A DNA stretch of 59,116 nucleotides from Deltaproteobacteria bacterium (lineage in GTDB: Bacteria; Myxococcota_A; Polyangia; JAAYKL01): contig JAFGQN010000130.1 in NCBI GenBank assembly GCA_016935665.1, positions 1 through 59,116 of the forward strand, read 5' to 3'. Shown here piece after piece: positions 8,777 through 18,889 of the stretch. The stretch's first letter is position 1. Each line of letters opens with the position of its first letter. The notes beneath the pieces are model-generated. The model saw only the letters and a list, made by a program, of their open reading frames with translations, ran no database searches and was not told where the DNA came from. The position numbers and the translations under genes were made by a program.

Positions 8777-11700
8777 TTGCCACTGTAAACATTTTGAAGA
8801 CTTTCGAGCATTTGCCGGCCAAGATATGACGCATTTTCAATCTCTCTCACCAGGGTCAAATGGCCACCCTGAACAGGCACAACTCTCAGCTCTCCTTTGA
8901 TAAGATCTCGCCATCCTTCGAACGGATCTATCGTATAGGAAAAATCTTCCCCCAGCAACAACTCCCCTTTGGGAACTCTGAATAAAAATGCATTGCCATT
9001 GTATGGTACCGGGTTGTACCGCTTTTCAGCCAGATCTGTTGCTCTCGCCACTAAATCGTATTGTTCGTTCAACTTAACTTCAGACTGCAAAAAGCGACGT
9101 TCAATAACACCGCTTAAAAATCGTCTGGGATCACGAATGATTCGTTTTGCCCATACCCGACGAAAATCAAGTCTGCTCCTCAACGGAAGAGTGGGGCTTT
9201 GTGCATCCAGTAATCCAAACCAGCCAACTGTTTCATTTTGTGCCGTCAATTGCTGCACCATCTCGAACGCGATGGTTCCACCAAACGAGTATCCGGCAAT
9301 GTTATACGGACCAAACGGCTGTACTTTTTTTAACCCTTTAATATGGTCCGCCGCAATCTCCTCTATTGTTTCCAGAGGCTTGTGCCCTGCCACTCCGCGC
9401 GTCTCCAGTCCATAAAACGGGATATTGGGCGCGAACGCTTTTGCCAGATGGTGAAGTTCCATCACATGACCGCCATGACCTGCCACACAGAATATGGGTT
9501 TTTTTGACCCTTTTGATGAAAGTGCCACAACGGGTGTCCATTCTTCCTCCGTTGTTTTGTGTGCAGTTTCTTTAAAAGTCACATTGACGTTCATTCTGCT
9601 CAACTCTAATGCAAATTCGCGAATCGTTGGTTTGTTGATTATATCGGAAAGAATAAATTGGGTTTGATACCGGATATTAATTTTGTCCAACAGGGTAATG
9701 CCTACAAGAGAATGTCCACCGAGGTCAAAAAAATCATCATCAATGGACATGGAATCGACACCGAGGAGCTCCTTCCACAAGCCGACGAGATACCGTTGTT
9801 CCGGGGTGTATTCCGGGTCGTTGAGGCCCGGCAGGTCAACACCACTGTCCTCCATCTCTTCTGTAGGCGGCTGTATATGTTGTGTGGATGTTACGGGCTT
9901 CAGCCAGTATGATTTTCTCTCGAACTGATATGTCGGCAGCGGTATTCTTTTACGTTTTTCCAAAGCGTAAAACCGGGATGCATCCACGGTGACACCATTG
10001 CACCACATTTCTCCAATCGCCGATAAAAATGCCTGCCATTCCTGATCATTTTCCTGCGTTTCGCCAAGCGATGACATCACCCGATGCCGCTGCGAATTAT
10101 CCATGTGCCGGCGTGACAGGACTGCTAAAACGTTCCTTGGGCCAATTTCCAGAAAGACGCGATCGTCACCTGTGAGCATCTTTGAAATCGCTTCAGAAAA
10201 ACGAACGGGCATCCGCAAATGGCGTGCCCAATAGGCTGCGGCAACGGCATCTTCATACGTTATCCAGTCGCCGGTACATGTGGATACAAATGGCAATTCC
10301 GGCTTGTTTCGCGGTACATTCTCAACGGCGTCTGTGAACGGTTGAACTATTGGGTTCATCATTTCGGAATGAAATGCATGAGAGGTATGCAGGCGGGTGG
10401 TTGTCAAACCTTCCTTTTTCAGTTCATCTGCAAACGCATCAATCTGCATTACAGGTCCTGCAACCACGCACAGTTCGGGACTGTTCGATGCGGCCAGCCC
10501 AATTCCCTCTGGCAGACGATTTTCAATATCCTTTGCTCCAGCGCGTACCGACAACATAGCGCCTTGAGGAAGTGCTCCCATTAGCCGACCGCGCAGGGCC
10601 ACTAACTTCAGCGCATCGTCAAGGCTAAAAACGCCGGACAACGTGGCGCAAACAAATTCTCCAATACTGTGCCCAATCATAGCCGATGGCTGTATGCCCA
10701 AATGCATCCACAATTTTGCAAGGGAATACTCAATGGTAAAAATGGCCGGCTGCGTATAGGCAGTGTTTTTTAAAAGCTCGGCCGCCGCCGCCTCCCTGCC
10801 TGTGTCAGGAAACAGAATGCTTTTTAAATCTCTGTCCATATGGGGTTTGAGCAATTCGCAACACGTGTCCAGTGCTTCTGTAAAGACCGGTTCGGACTGG
10901 TACAGACTTTTACCCATATTTACATATTGAGCGCCTTGTCCTGGAAACATAAATACGACATCAGGCGCCATGGTTTCCAATGCTCTAAAACCGCTTTTGG
11001 GTTTTGACAGCTTTTTTGCGGCTTCACTGACGGCGCCGCAAACGACAAAATCGCGGAATCTGTGATGCGACCGCCCCTGATCAAGGGTAAAAGCGGCATC
11101 GGCAAGATTGATATTTGAATTTTGTTTAAAAAAATGTGCCAGCTCGCTGCGATTCCGATCTATTGCCGCTTTGCTTTTTCCTGAAACGCGCAGCAGCTGC
11201 AAGGGTCGCGATGGACCCGAGGCGTCCTGAATCGGTGCTTCCTGCAAAATACTATGCACATTTGTCCCACCAAATCCAAATGAACTGACGGACGCAATTC
11301 TAGGTTTTTCATTTCGTGGCCAGGGCGTTAATTCCGTCACAATTTTAAACGGTGTTTGTGCAAAATCGATTTTGGGATTGGGGGACTCATAGTGCATGAC
11401 CGGCGGAATTTTTTCGTGATACAGAGCCAATGCCGCCTTTATAAACCCAGCAACACCGGAGGCAATGGTTGGATGTCCGATATTGCCTTTGATGGAACTG
11501 AGATGGCAATATTCCTTTTTTGTTGTTCGCGCACCAAACGCCCTGGTCAGCGCTTCAATCTCGATGGGGTCTCCAAGAGGTGTTCCGGTACCGTGGGCTT
11601 CATGGTATCCAATGTCTTCCGGATGCACGTTGGCATGCGCGTGTGCCAGGGCGATGACCCGTGCCTGACCATCAACACTTGGCGCAAGGAAACTGACTTT

Positions 11701-14475
11701 ACGTGCGCCATCGTTATTTCTGGCAGAACCGCGCATGACCGCATAGATAGTGTCACCGTCCGCGATGGCGTCTTCCAGACGACGCAGCACCACCAGTCCT
11801 GCGCCATCGCAGAACATTGTGCCCGTCGCTTTCGCATCGAAAGGCCGACAGTGCCCATCCCGTGTAAACGTGCCGCCTTCCCGATATACCTGGCCGCTTT
11901 TTTGAGGCACATAAATATCCACACCTCCCGCTATAGCCATGTCGCATTCCAACTCTTTTAGTGACCTGAATGCATTGTCCACGGCGAGCAGCGAAGTGGA
12001 GCAACCCGTATTCGCACTCATACTGGGGCCCGTTAAATCCAGGTGATATGAGACACGCGTGGCAATATAGTCTTTTTCGTTTCCATATCCGACCATGGTA
12101 TGACCCACATTTTGCACCACCTCGGGATGGCAAAGTACATTGCGGTGATAGTAGTGATTGTCGCCAACGCCGGCGAAAACGCCAATATGGCCGCGAAAGT
12201 TATCGGGAGAATACCCTGCGTTTTCCAGCGCTGCCCACGAGAGCTCCAGCATTAAACGTTGCTGAGGATCCATTGATTTCGCTTCCAGAGGAGAAATGCC
12301 AAAAAATTTCGCATCAAACTTGTCCGCGTCTTCGATGATTCCCCTGGTGGGGACATAATTGGGGTGGTTCAATATATCAGGGTCGATACATGAGTCCAGT
12401 TCGTCTTTGGAAAAACGGGTGATGGATTCGATGCTGTTACAAATATTATCCCAGAGCATCTCTGTATTGTTTGCGCCTGGGAAACGACCGGCCATTCCGA
12501 TAACGGCGATGCCGTCCAGTCCGAAATTCTCTCGCCCTCGCTTCGCCTGCAAACGTGCGGCACGCTCCATCGCATCGTTTACAAAGTCGGTTTCACCGTT
12601 TTCACTTTCCTGCAAAAACGTTGAGAGGTCCGCCACTGTGGGATGCTGAAACAGTTTTACCTCAGGCAATTCAACTTTGAACGCCTCAGCAATACGGGTC
12701 GCTGCAGTCACAATCAAAAGGGAGTTTGCTCCCAGTTCAAAAAAGTTGTCATGAATACCCACTTTGTTCAGTCGAAGCAGTTCTCCCCATATTTTACACA
12801 GTATTTTCTCATTCGGGTGTTTGGGCGCCACATACATTGCCGAGAGCTCGGGGCGGTCGTCTTCGCCAAAGTGAAGTGATTTCCTGTCAATTTTTCCATT
12901 GGGGCTCAACGGCATTTTATCCAGATAAACAAACCGCGTGGGCACCATATAATCCGGAAGCCATTCCAGCAAAAATGTTCTCAGATTATCCACCGTGCTT
13001 TTTTCATTCGGGTTTGTGGGAACTAAAAAGGCCACCAGCTGTTTCTCTGCAAAACTGTCATCGGTGGCAACGATGGCGGCTTCCTTAATGGAATCGTGTT
13101 TCATCAGCACGGCTTCAATTTCCTGCAACTCTATTCGAAGCCCACGTATTTTTACCTGAAAATCAATGCGGCCGAGGAACTCAATGCTGCCATCTTCCCT
13201 GAATCTGGCGAGGTCGCCTGTTTTGTACAAACGATCACTCTCTTCGTTTTCCAGGGGATTTTTAATAAAGCGTTCGCTGGAAAGCGCTTCACGTTTCCAG
13301 TATCCCCGCGCCAAACCAATGCCCCCAATATGCAGTTCGCCAGTTTCACCGAAAGGAACGGGATTTAATGCCTCATCCAGAATAAACAGCTGGATATTGG
13401 CAATAGGAAATCCAATGGGAACAACGTTGTCGGGACTTTCCTTTAAACATTTCCAATGGGTAACATCGATAGCCGCTTCTGTGGGGCCATAAAGATTGTG
13501 GAGTTCGGTGTTGGGCAGTTTTTCAAAAAAGCGACGCGTCAGTTCAAATGGCAATGCCTCTCCACTGCAAATGACGCGCTTCAAAGGTGTCTGGCTGTTT
13601 AACTTTTCGCTGGTGAGAAAAAGACTCAGCATGGAGGGCACAAAATGAATGGTGGTAACGCTCTTTTTAACAATTAAATCAGCCAGATAGTTTGCATCTT
13701 TATGGCCGCCGGGTTTCGCCACGACCAGCCTGGCGCCAAACATGAATGGCCAGAAAAATTCCCACACCGACACATCGAAACTGTACGGCGTTTTCTGAAT
13801 GCAAACGTCTTCTTCTCCAATATTAAGAACTTCCTGCTGCCAGAAAAGTCGATTCACCAGAGCGCGATGAATATTGGGGACGCCTTTGGGCCGGCCCGTG
13901 GAGCCTGAGGTGTAAATCATGTAACATAAACTGTCGGCAGTGGCGACAGGCGCCGGATTTTCACAGCTGCACAATTCAACACCAGCCATATCTGCAGCAT
14001 TATCCATCCGCACAATTTGTTTGGAATTGCCAGGATATTTATCCACCACTTTTTCCATGGTCAGCAGTATTTCAATGTCCGCGTCCTGTGCCATAAATGC
14101 GATACGATCGTCTGGATAGTCGGGATCAATTGGCACGTAGGCGCCACCGGCCTTTACAATACCGTGCAGCGCAACCACCATCTCAATGCTACGCTCCATG
14201 TATACGCCAACAAGTGTTTCCTTTTTTACGCCCAAACTCCTTAGATAATGCGCCAGTCTGTTGGCCCGCCTATTAAATTCATTATAGGTAAGTGATATAT
14301 CTTCAAAGGATACTGCTGTATGGTTGGGCGTTTTGGCTGCCTGCGCTTCAATAAACAAATGGATTGGCCTGTCCAGCGGATAATCCCTTACGGTCCCATA
14401 TGCACCCCGCCCTGTATTTCCCCCTGACAATTTTGTGGCGCCATCGTTACCAGGAGTTCTTGTACTACTTTTCAT
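8773..14475 (-). CDS. Hybrid NRPS-PKS synthetase, A(Ser)-PCP-KS-AT-ACP-TE
   Basis: A single-protein assembly line of 1900 residues. Adenylation domain about 40-535 (YTSGSTGRPKG, NGKIDRK with Lys528). By manual alignment with GrsA the specificity positions read D234 V235 W238 H277 I302 S304 L328 I336 D337, the pattern for serine. PCP with FFELGANSL (Ser585). KS about 655-1080 with Cys825 (NTGCSTS), His961 and His1001. AT about 1172-1460 with GHSIGEF (Ser1270) and HAFHS (1366-1370), the malonyl-CoA signature. ACP with DLGGHSL (Ser1589). TE about 1655-1895 with GYSFGG (Ser1730), Asp1757 and a late GGHLTLV. There is no condensation, KR, DH or ER domain. The expected chain is a serine extended by one malonate: a gamma-amino-beta-keto thioester that TE could hydrolyse or cyclise. 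No phosphopantetheinyl transferase is in the window. ATG at 14475 follows AAGGGAAAAG. Confidence 0.93.
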   Translation of the reverse strand: MKSSTRTPGNDGATKLSGGNTGRGAYGTVRDYPLDRPIHLFIEAQAAKTPNHTAVSFEDISLTYNEFNRRANRLAHYLRSLGVKKETLVGVYMERSIEMVVALHGIVKAGGAYVPIDPDYPDDRIAFMAQDADIEILLTMEKVVDKYPGNSKQIVRMDNAADMAGVELCSCENPAPVATADSLCYMIYTSGSTGRPKGVPNIHRALVNRLFWQQEVLNIGEEDVCIQKTPYSFDVSVWEFFWPFMFGARLVVAKPGGHKDANYLADLIVKKSVTTIHFVPSMLSLFLTSEKLNSQTPLKRVICSGEALPFELTRRFFEKLPNTELHNLYGPTEAAIDVTHWKCLKESPDNVVPIGFPIANIQLFILDEALNPVPFGETGELHIGGIGLARGYWKREALSSERFIKNPLENEESDRLYKTGDLARFREDGSIEFLGRIDFQVKIRGLRIELQEIEAVLMKHDSIKEAAIVATDDSFAEKQLVAFLVPTNPNEKSTVDNLRTFLLEWLPDYMVPTRFVYLDKMPLSPNGKIDRKSLHFGEDDRPELSAMYVAPKHPNEKILCKIWGELLRLNKVGIHDNFFELGANSLLIVTAATRIAEAFKVELPEVKLFQHPTVADLSTFLQESENGETDFVNDAMERAARLQAKRGRENFGLDGIAVIGMAGRFPGANNTEMLWDNICNSIESITRFSKDELDSCIDPDILNHPNYVPTRGIIEDADKFDAKFFGISPLEAKSMDPQQRLMLELSWAALENAGYSPDNFRGHIGVFAGVGDNHYYHRNVLCHPEVVQNVGHTMVGYGNEKDYIATRVSYHLDLTGPSMSANTGCSTSLLAVDNAFRSLKELECDMAIAGGVDIYVPQKSGQVYREGGTFTRDGHCRPFDAKATGTMFCDGAGLVVLRRLEDAIADGDTIYAVMRGSARNNDGARKVSFLAPSVDGQARVIALAHAHANVHPEDIGYHEAHGTGTPLGDPIEIEALTRAFGARTTKKEYCHLSSIKGNIGHPTIASGVAGFIKAALALYHEKIPPVMHYESPNPKIDFAQTPFKIVTELTPWPRNEKPRIASVSSFGFGGTNVHSILQEAPIQDASGPSRPLQLLRVSGKSKAAIDRNRSELAHFFKQNSNINLADAAFTLDQGRSHHRFRDFVVCGAVSEAAKKLSKPKSGFRALETMAPDVVFMFPGQGAQYVNMGKSLYQSEPVFTEALDTCCELLKPHMDRDLKSILFPDTGREAAAAELLKNTAYTQPAIFTIEYSLAKLWMHLGIQPSAMIGHSIGEFVCATLSGVFSLDDALKLVALRGRLMGALPQGAMLSVRAGAKDIENRLPEGIGLAASNSPELCVVAGPVMQIDAFADELKKEGLTTTRLHTSHAFHSEMMNPIVQPFTDAVENVPRNKPELPFVSTCTGDWITYEDAVAAAYWARHLRMPVRFSEAISKMLTGDDRVFLEIGPRNVLAVLSRRHMDNSQRHRVMSSLGETQENDQEWQAFLSAIGEMWCNGVTVDASRFYALEKRKRIPLPTYQFERKSYWLKPVTSTQHIQPPTEEMEDSGVDLPGLNDPEYTPEQRYLVGLWKELLGVDSMSIDDDFFDLGGHSLVGITLLDKINIRYQTQFILSDIINKPTIREFALELSRMNVNVTFKETAHKTTEEEWTPVVALSSKGSKKPIFCVAGHGGHVMELHHLAKAFAPNIPFYGLETRGVAGHKPLETIEEIAADHIKGLKKVQPFGPYNIAGYSFGGTIAFEMVQQLTAQNETVGWFGLLDAQSPTLPLRSRLDFRRVWAKRIIRDPRRFLSGVIERRFLQSEVKLNEQYDLVARATDLAEKRYNPVPYNGNAFLFRVPKGELLLGEDFSYTIDPFEGWRDLIKGELRVVPVQGGHLTLVREIENASYLGRQMLESLQNVYSGK

Positions 14476-15088
14476 TTCGCTTTTCCCTTGTTGCCATAAA
14501 TTCCTCGTTTGTATTGGCGGGCATCACCGCAGTCGCCAAACACTATTTATTCATCCTGAATATTTCGAAAACCCTATGGACTGGGTCAGCAAAATTCCCT
14601 GCTGTCCCCCGTTGCTTCATTGCGATGAGAAGTTTGCTGCCTTCACTATCCGTCCAGACGCCAGAAACTGGCTTCCCTGATGCTGCGTACCCATAAACAT
14701 TCTGGTAAAAGCACCTGCTGTTGCAGGACCAGAAAGGCTTTTGGCTGATTCCTCCGGGTTTCCTCCCTTTTTTCGAAAATCCGGCATGTATTTAAGATTT
14801 AGATGCGGATTTTCCCGAACCAACACCAATATCCCGAAAGACAGGAACATTGCTGTTGATACGTTGAAATAAAGTGGGGCTTCAGGGTGTGAAAAAGAGT
14901 AAACAGCGAACCCCAGAAGCGCAGCATACAATATTGACACCAATTGGAACAAATTTTCTGAAGCGCAAGAAGAAAATCATCTGGGCACTCCGGCTTTTGT
15001 GAATTTTTTCCATAAAACTGAACTGTTCTGCAATAAAGAACATATCTTTTAACAATTTGAACAAGTAATAACGAATCGAGACGCTCCT
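14476..15088. other. Unassigned 613-base stretch between the SLC13 permease and the NRPS-PKS
   Basis: No recognised gene. On the minus strand, an open frame of 60 codons begins with TTG at 15064 and runs into a second frame from 14952 (listed separately). A single frame change near 14930-14950 would join them. AAAGGAG lies at the permease stop codon but no start codon is at suitable spacing. No clear terminator was seen. Confidence 0.4.
14617..14952 (-). CDS. Small hydrophobic ORF, function unknown
   Basis: 111 codons from a TTG. The first part has two hydrophobic stretches, LVSILYAALLGFAVYSF and LYFNVSTAMFLSFGILVLV, separated by a short polar turn, then a polar region (HLNLKYMPDFRKKGG). This looks like a two-helix membrane protein. 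The C-terminal 40 residues are less convincing. It lies upstream of the NRPS-PKS gene on the same strand, about 140 bases away. It may be a real small protein or the tail of a frameshifted gene that began near 15064. Confidence 0.35.
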   Translation of the reverse strand: MFQLVSILYAALLGFAVYSFSHPEAPLYFNVSTAMFLSFGILVLVRENPHLNLKYMPDFRKKGGNPEESAKSLSGPATAGAFTRMFMGTQHQGSQFLASGRIVKAANFSSQ

Positions 15089-16882
15089 TTAAAAAGGCCA
15101 GATCAATGGAGACAGAACGACCGCAACCAGACCAATGGCCAAATTCAAAGGAATGCCAAATTTGAGATAATCACCAAATCGATATCCCCCCGGTCCGTAC
15201 ACCATCATGTTGGTTTGATATCCGATGGGTGTGGCAAAACTGGCGGACGCTCCCACCATGATGCACATAACAAAGGGCATCGGATTGACATCCAGGCGCA
15301 CGGCGGTGCTCATGGCAATGGGGAAAACAAGCGCTGCGGCCGCATTGTTGGTAATTATCTCTGTAAAGAATGTGGTCACCACATATACCATACCAAGGGC
15401 CAGCCAGGGATCATCGTGAACCAGATTTATGACACCAACGGCAATCGCTTCTGCGGCTTTTGTCTGTTCGAGCGCGGCGCCAAATCCAAGCGCAGCGGCA
15501 ATAACAATGAGAACATCCCATTCAATGCTTCGTCGGGCCTGCGCAGGAGAGCTGCATTTGCAGGCAAACATGGCGCCGGCAGCCAGAAGCGCAGCGTTAA
15601 GCATATCCAGCAGATTGAACGCAACAGCGCTAACCATGCTCAACAAAATCAGAGCAGCGAAAGGGGCCCTGTCGTATCGTCTGGGTGAGGCGTTCTCGAT
15701 ACCACTCACCAGATAAAAATCTCTTGAGTCCTTTTGCCGTGGGATGAATCCGGCGTGGGCCTCTACCAATAGCAGGTCACCTGTCCGAAGGCGAATATCA
15801 CCAATCTTTCCACGCAGTCGTTCTCCATTGCGAGCCACGGCGATGACCACGGCGTTGTAAACATTGCGAAATCGACCTTCCCGAATGGTTTTTCCAACCA
15901 GAGAGCAGGTGTGAGAGACCACCGCTTCCACCAGAATTCGCTGATGGCGAGCGCCTGTCAATTTAAACAGTTGCCCCGGAGCGGGTTCCAGCCCCTGCTG
16001 TTCATACAGAGAGCGGACGGAATCGATGTTTCCCACAAAAACAAGCCGGTCACCCTTTTCGATGATCTGATCGGGGGACACCGCGGATATAACCTGTTCA
16101 TCGCGAATTATTTCGGCAATAAAGGCCCCTGGAAGATTGCGCAGTCCGGATTTGCCAATGGAATGACCTATCAGCGAACTGTTATGAGCGACCTCCAACT
16201 CCAATGTGTATTCAAGCGGATTTTCGAATATTTCGCCTGCGGGTTTCCTATCGGGCAGCCGTGTCTTTCCAAAAAGTACCAGATATGCGATACCGACAAT
16301 GGCACAGGGAATGCCGATTTTTGCAATATCAAACATGCCCAACCCATCATTGTGAAATCGCTCCTGTACCATGGTGTTCACAACCAGATTTGTACTGGTG
16401 CCAATCAGTGTACAGATCCCTCCAAAAATAGAGGCATAACTGAGAGGGATTAAAAGCTTCGACGGCGAGATGCCAAGACGCCGACACCAACTGGTGACTA
16501 CGGGAATGAACATGGCCACAACCGGCGTGTTGTTCAGAAATGCGCTCAGACCAATGACCGGCGGAAGGAGTCGCAGCTGTGCGGAGCGGATTCCCTCTGG
16601 ATGTCCGAGTATTTTTGAAGAAATCCAGGTCAGGGCGCCCGTTTCCTGAAGTCCGGCGACAACCACATACAACAATCCCACAGTGATCATTCCCGGCGCC
16701 GAGAATCCCTGCAACGCAGAATTCACATCAAGCACACTGGATACCAGCAACACAGTAAGCCCCGCCATGAATACCAAATCCGCGGATAGGCGGGTGAAGA
16801 TAAGAACACCAAGAACCGTTATAGTGACAGCCATGGATACCCACGCCTGCCATCCGAGAACCGAAAACGAAATCGTCTCCAT
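15089..16882 (-). CDS. SLC13/DASS-type anion permease with two RCK_C (TrkA_C) domains, probable sulfate transporter
   Basis: A 597-residue membrane permease: hydrophobic helices in about 10-205, two soluble TrkA-C-like domains (about 210-290 and 300-385), then helices to the end. Conserved SLC13 stretches are NNTPVVAMFIPVV and a second NNAAAALVFPIA with the nearby TPIGYQTNMMVYGPGG. Relatives with this layout include sulfate permeases such as the algal SAC1/SLT type and bacterial uncharacterised anion carriers. It is the last gene of the sulfate ABC operon (27 bases after cysA), which supports sulfate or a related oxyanion as substrate. It gives the operon a secondary, ion-coupled carrier next to an ATP-driven one. 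Confidence 0.85.
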   Translation of the reverse strand: METISFSVLGWQAWVSMAVTITVLGVLIFTRLSADLVFMAGLTVLLVSSVLDVNSALQGFSAPGMITVGLLYVVVAGLQETGALTWISSKILGHPEGIRSAQLRLLPPVIGLSAFLNNTPVVAMFIPVVTSWCRRLGISPSKLLIPLSYASIFGGICTLIGTSTNLVVNTMVQERFHNDGLGMFDIAKIGIPCAIVGIAYLVLFGKTRLPDRKPAGEIFENPLEYTLELEVAHNSSLIGHSIGKSGLRNLPGAFIAEIIRDEQVISAVSPDQIIEKGDRLVFVGNIDSVRSLYEQQGLEPAPGQLFKLTGARHQRILVEAVVSHTCSLVGKTIREGRFRNVYNAVVIAVARNGERLRGKIGDIRLRTGDLLLVEAHAGFIPRQKDSRDFYLVSGIENASPRRYDRAPFAALILLSMVSAVAFNLLDMLNAALLAAGAMFACKCSSPAQARRSIEWDVLIVIAAALGFGAALEQTKAAEAIAVGVINLVHDDPWLALGMVYVVTTFFTEIITNNAAAALVFPIAMSTAVRLDVNPMPFVMCIMVGASASFATPIGYQTNMMVYGPGGYRFGDYLKFGIPLNLAIGLVAVVLSPLIWPF

Positions 16883-16909
16883 AAAAACCTGCTTTAAAAC
16901 GAAAACCGT

Positions 16910-17986
16910 TTAAAAAGAGATGTTGTCATACTCACCACGTTCGGGAAAAATCCGAACCCGTTTCACTTTGGCATTTACCTCCGCGCCCACTTTAAGATTC
17001 TTTGAACGCCAGTCATCCAGCGAGAGTTCCACTTCCATTGATGCCGCGTCACTGCTATCCTTCGGAGAAAACAGTGTGCGCACCACCGGGCCAACCCGTC
17101 TGGCATAGGTGATAATACCTTTGGTACTTTGCGAATCATCGTGCGACCTGCAATATTCAATGTCCCCACTTCGGATGTAGGCTTTGGCCACCACCGGAAT
17201 ATCCGCTTTGTACGTGTCTTTGAACGTGAGGCCGCAAAAGTGGCTACCTCTGTGGTCTATCATACCGTCCAACACATTGACGTTGCCCACAAAATCCATC
17301 ACGAATGCGTTTGCGGGATGATCAAAAATATCGTCGGGCGCACCGCTCTGTTCCACACGGCCATTGTTTAAAATGACCACCCGGTCCGCCACCTCGAACG
17401 CCTCCTCCTGGTCGTGGGTAACGAATACGGTTGTGACGTGAATGTCGTTGTGAAGACGTCGCAGCCAACGACGTAAATCCTGACGGACTCTGGCATCCAA
17501 TGCACCAAAGGGTTCGTCGAGCAGCAACACTTTGGGGTTCGGCGCAAGGGCCCTGGCCAGCGCCACACGCTGACGCTGGCCGCCCGACAATTCCGAAGGC
17601 AACCGCCGTTCCAGTCCGTCCAGCTGCATCAGGGATACCAGTTCAGCCACTCTTTCCGCTGTTTCGGCCCGGCTCGCTTTTCTCACGCGCAGCCCAAATG
17701 CAATATTCTGTGCCACTGTCATATGTTGAAAAAGCGCGTAATGCTGAAACACAAATCCCACATTGCGGGTTCGAACCGGATGATCGGTGACATCTGTTTC
17801 TCCAAAAATCACATGACCGGTTTCAGGAGTTTCCAAACCCGCAATGACGCGCAACAGCGTTGTTTTTCCAGAACCGGAAGGACCCAGCAGCGCCACGAGT
17901 TCACCGGATGGAACAGTCACATCCACGGCGTCGAGCGCAGGAAAATAGCCAAATGCCTTTGATACTTTTCTAATGTCAATTTTCAT
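16910..17986 (-). CDS. cysA: Sulfate/thiosulfate ABC transporter ATPase CysA
   Basis: ATP-hydrolysing subunit that powers sulfate import with CysT and CysW. Walker A is GPSGSGKTT (about 36-44), the Q-loop QHYALFQHM, signature [15 protein letters not shown], Walker [13 protein letters not shown] and the switch [17 protein letters not shown]-terminal TOBE-like domain follows (about 240-358). Its ATG overlaps the CysW TGA (ATGA, 17983-17986), so the pair is coupled. Length 358 is normal. The operon arrangement and the sulfate-binding lipoprotein gene upstream support the sulfate assignment over other oxyanions. Confidence 0.93.
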   Translation of the reverse strand: MKIDIRKVSKAFGYFPALDAVDVTVPSGELVALLGPSGSGKTTLLRVIAGLETPETGHVIFGETDVTDHPVRTRNVGFVFQHYALFQHMTVAQNIAFGLRVRKASRAETAERVAELVSLMQLDGLERRLPSELSGGQRQRVALARALAPNPKVLLLDEPFGALDARVRQDLRRWLRRLHNDIHVTTVFVTHDQEEAFEVADRVVILNNGRVEQSGAPDDIFDHPANAFVMDFVGNVNVLDGMIDHRGSHFCGLTFKDTYKADIPVVAKAYIRSGDIEYCRSHDDSQSTKGIITYARRVGPVVRTLFSPKDSSDAASMEVELSLDDWRSKNLKVGAEVNAKVKRVRIFPERGEYDNISF

Positions 17987-18885
17987 TGAGCAGCCTCCAG
18001 GGTGCGCTTCCGGTTTTCGGATGCCCTGCTTTTTTCCATAAATTCTGCGACTGATTTTATTCCAAGCGTAATGAACGCCATGGCCACCAATAGTGTGGCC
18101 ACTGCAAATGCGGCTGAAAAATGATACTCGTTGTACACCACTTCCACATGTAACGGCAACGTATTGGTCTCTCCGCGAATGTGACCGGAGACAACCGACA
18201 CTGCACCAAATTCACCCACAGCTCGGGCGGTGCACAGGATGGTGCCGTACAACAGGCCCCATTTAATGTTGGGAAGTGTGACCATGCGCAGCATTTGCCA
18301 GGGGCTGGCCCCAAGAGTGAGGGCTGCCAGTTCCATATCGGCGCCCTGGGATTGCATAACAGGAATAAGTTCTCTGGCGACGAACGGAAACGTAACAAAG
18401 GTTGTGGCAATGACAATACCCGGCAGGGCAAAAATGACTTTTATTCCATTTTCCAACAGCCACCCGCCAATGACGCTGTTGGCGCCAAACAGGAGAACAA
18501 AAATCATTCCCGAAATGACCGGCGATACCGCAAACGGCACATCTATCAGGCTTAGGACGAATCGTTTAAAAGGAAAATCAAATCTCGTGATGGACCATGC
18601 TGCAGCGAACCCAAAAACAATATTCAGGGGCACAGCGATAACAACGGCCAGCAGCGTTACCTTGATAGCTGAGACGGTGTCCGGATCCATAAGCGCGTTC
18701 AGATAGTTTGGCACGCCATCGCGAAACGCGGTTTGAAACACCACGACCAGCGGCAATATCAGCACCATAAAAATAAAACAGAGAGACGTGAAAATTAACC
18801 CCCAGCGCAACCAGAGAGGGTCAGACACACCCTTGGAAGAGTTGGTTCGTATGGCGCGCGCCGTCATATCCATTGCGGGTTTCAT
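17983..18885 (-). CDS. cysW: Sulfate ABC transporter permease CysW
   Basis: Inner-membrane permease, 300 residues, with about six hydrophobic helices and a BPD-transport loop: [27 protein letters not shown] matches the EAA motif that contacts CysA. The region after it ([28 protein letters not shown]) is characteristic of CysW. It starts 4 bases after the CysT stop and overlaps cysA by 4 bases. The polar first 25 residues precede the first helix; an internal ATG at residue 5 is also possible. Confidence 0.92.
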   Translation of the reverse strand: MKPAMDMTARAIRTNSSKGVSDPLWLRWGLIFTSLCFIFMVLILPLVVVFQTAFRDGVPNYLNALMDPDTVSAIKVTLLAVVIAVPLNIVFGFAAAWSITRFDFPFKRFVLSLIDVPFAVSPVISGMIFVLLFGANSVIGGWLLENGIKVIFALPGIVIATTFVTFPFVARELIPVMQSQGADMELAALTLGASPWQMLRMVTLPNIKWGLLYGTILCTARAVGEFGAVSVVSGHIRGETNTLPLHVEVVYNEYHFSAAFAVATLLVAMAFITLGIKSVAEFMEKSRASENRKRTLEAAQ

Positions 18886-18889
18886 TCCA

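Noticed and set aside
17755-17780. GGTTCGAACC, like a tRNA T-loop
   Set aside because: Lies within the cysA coding sequence (the NVGFVFQHY region) and no acceptor or anticodon arm surrounds it.
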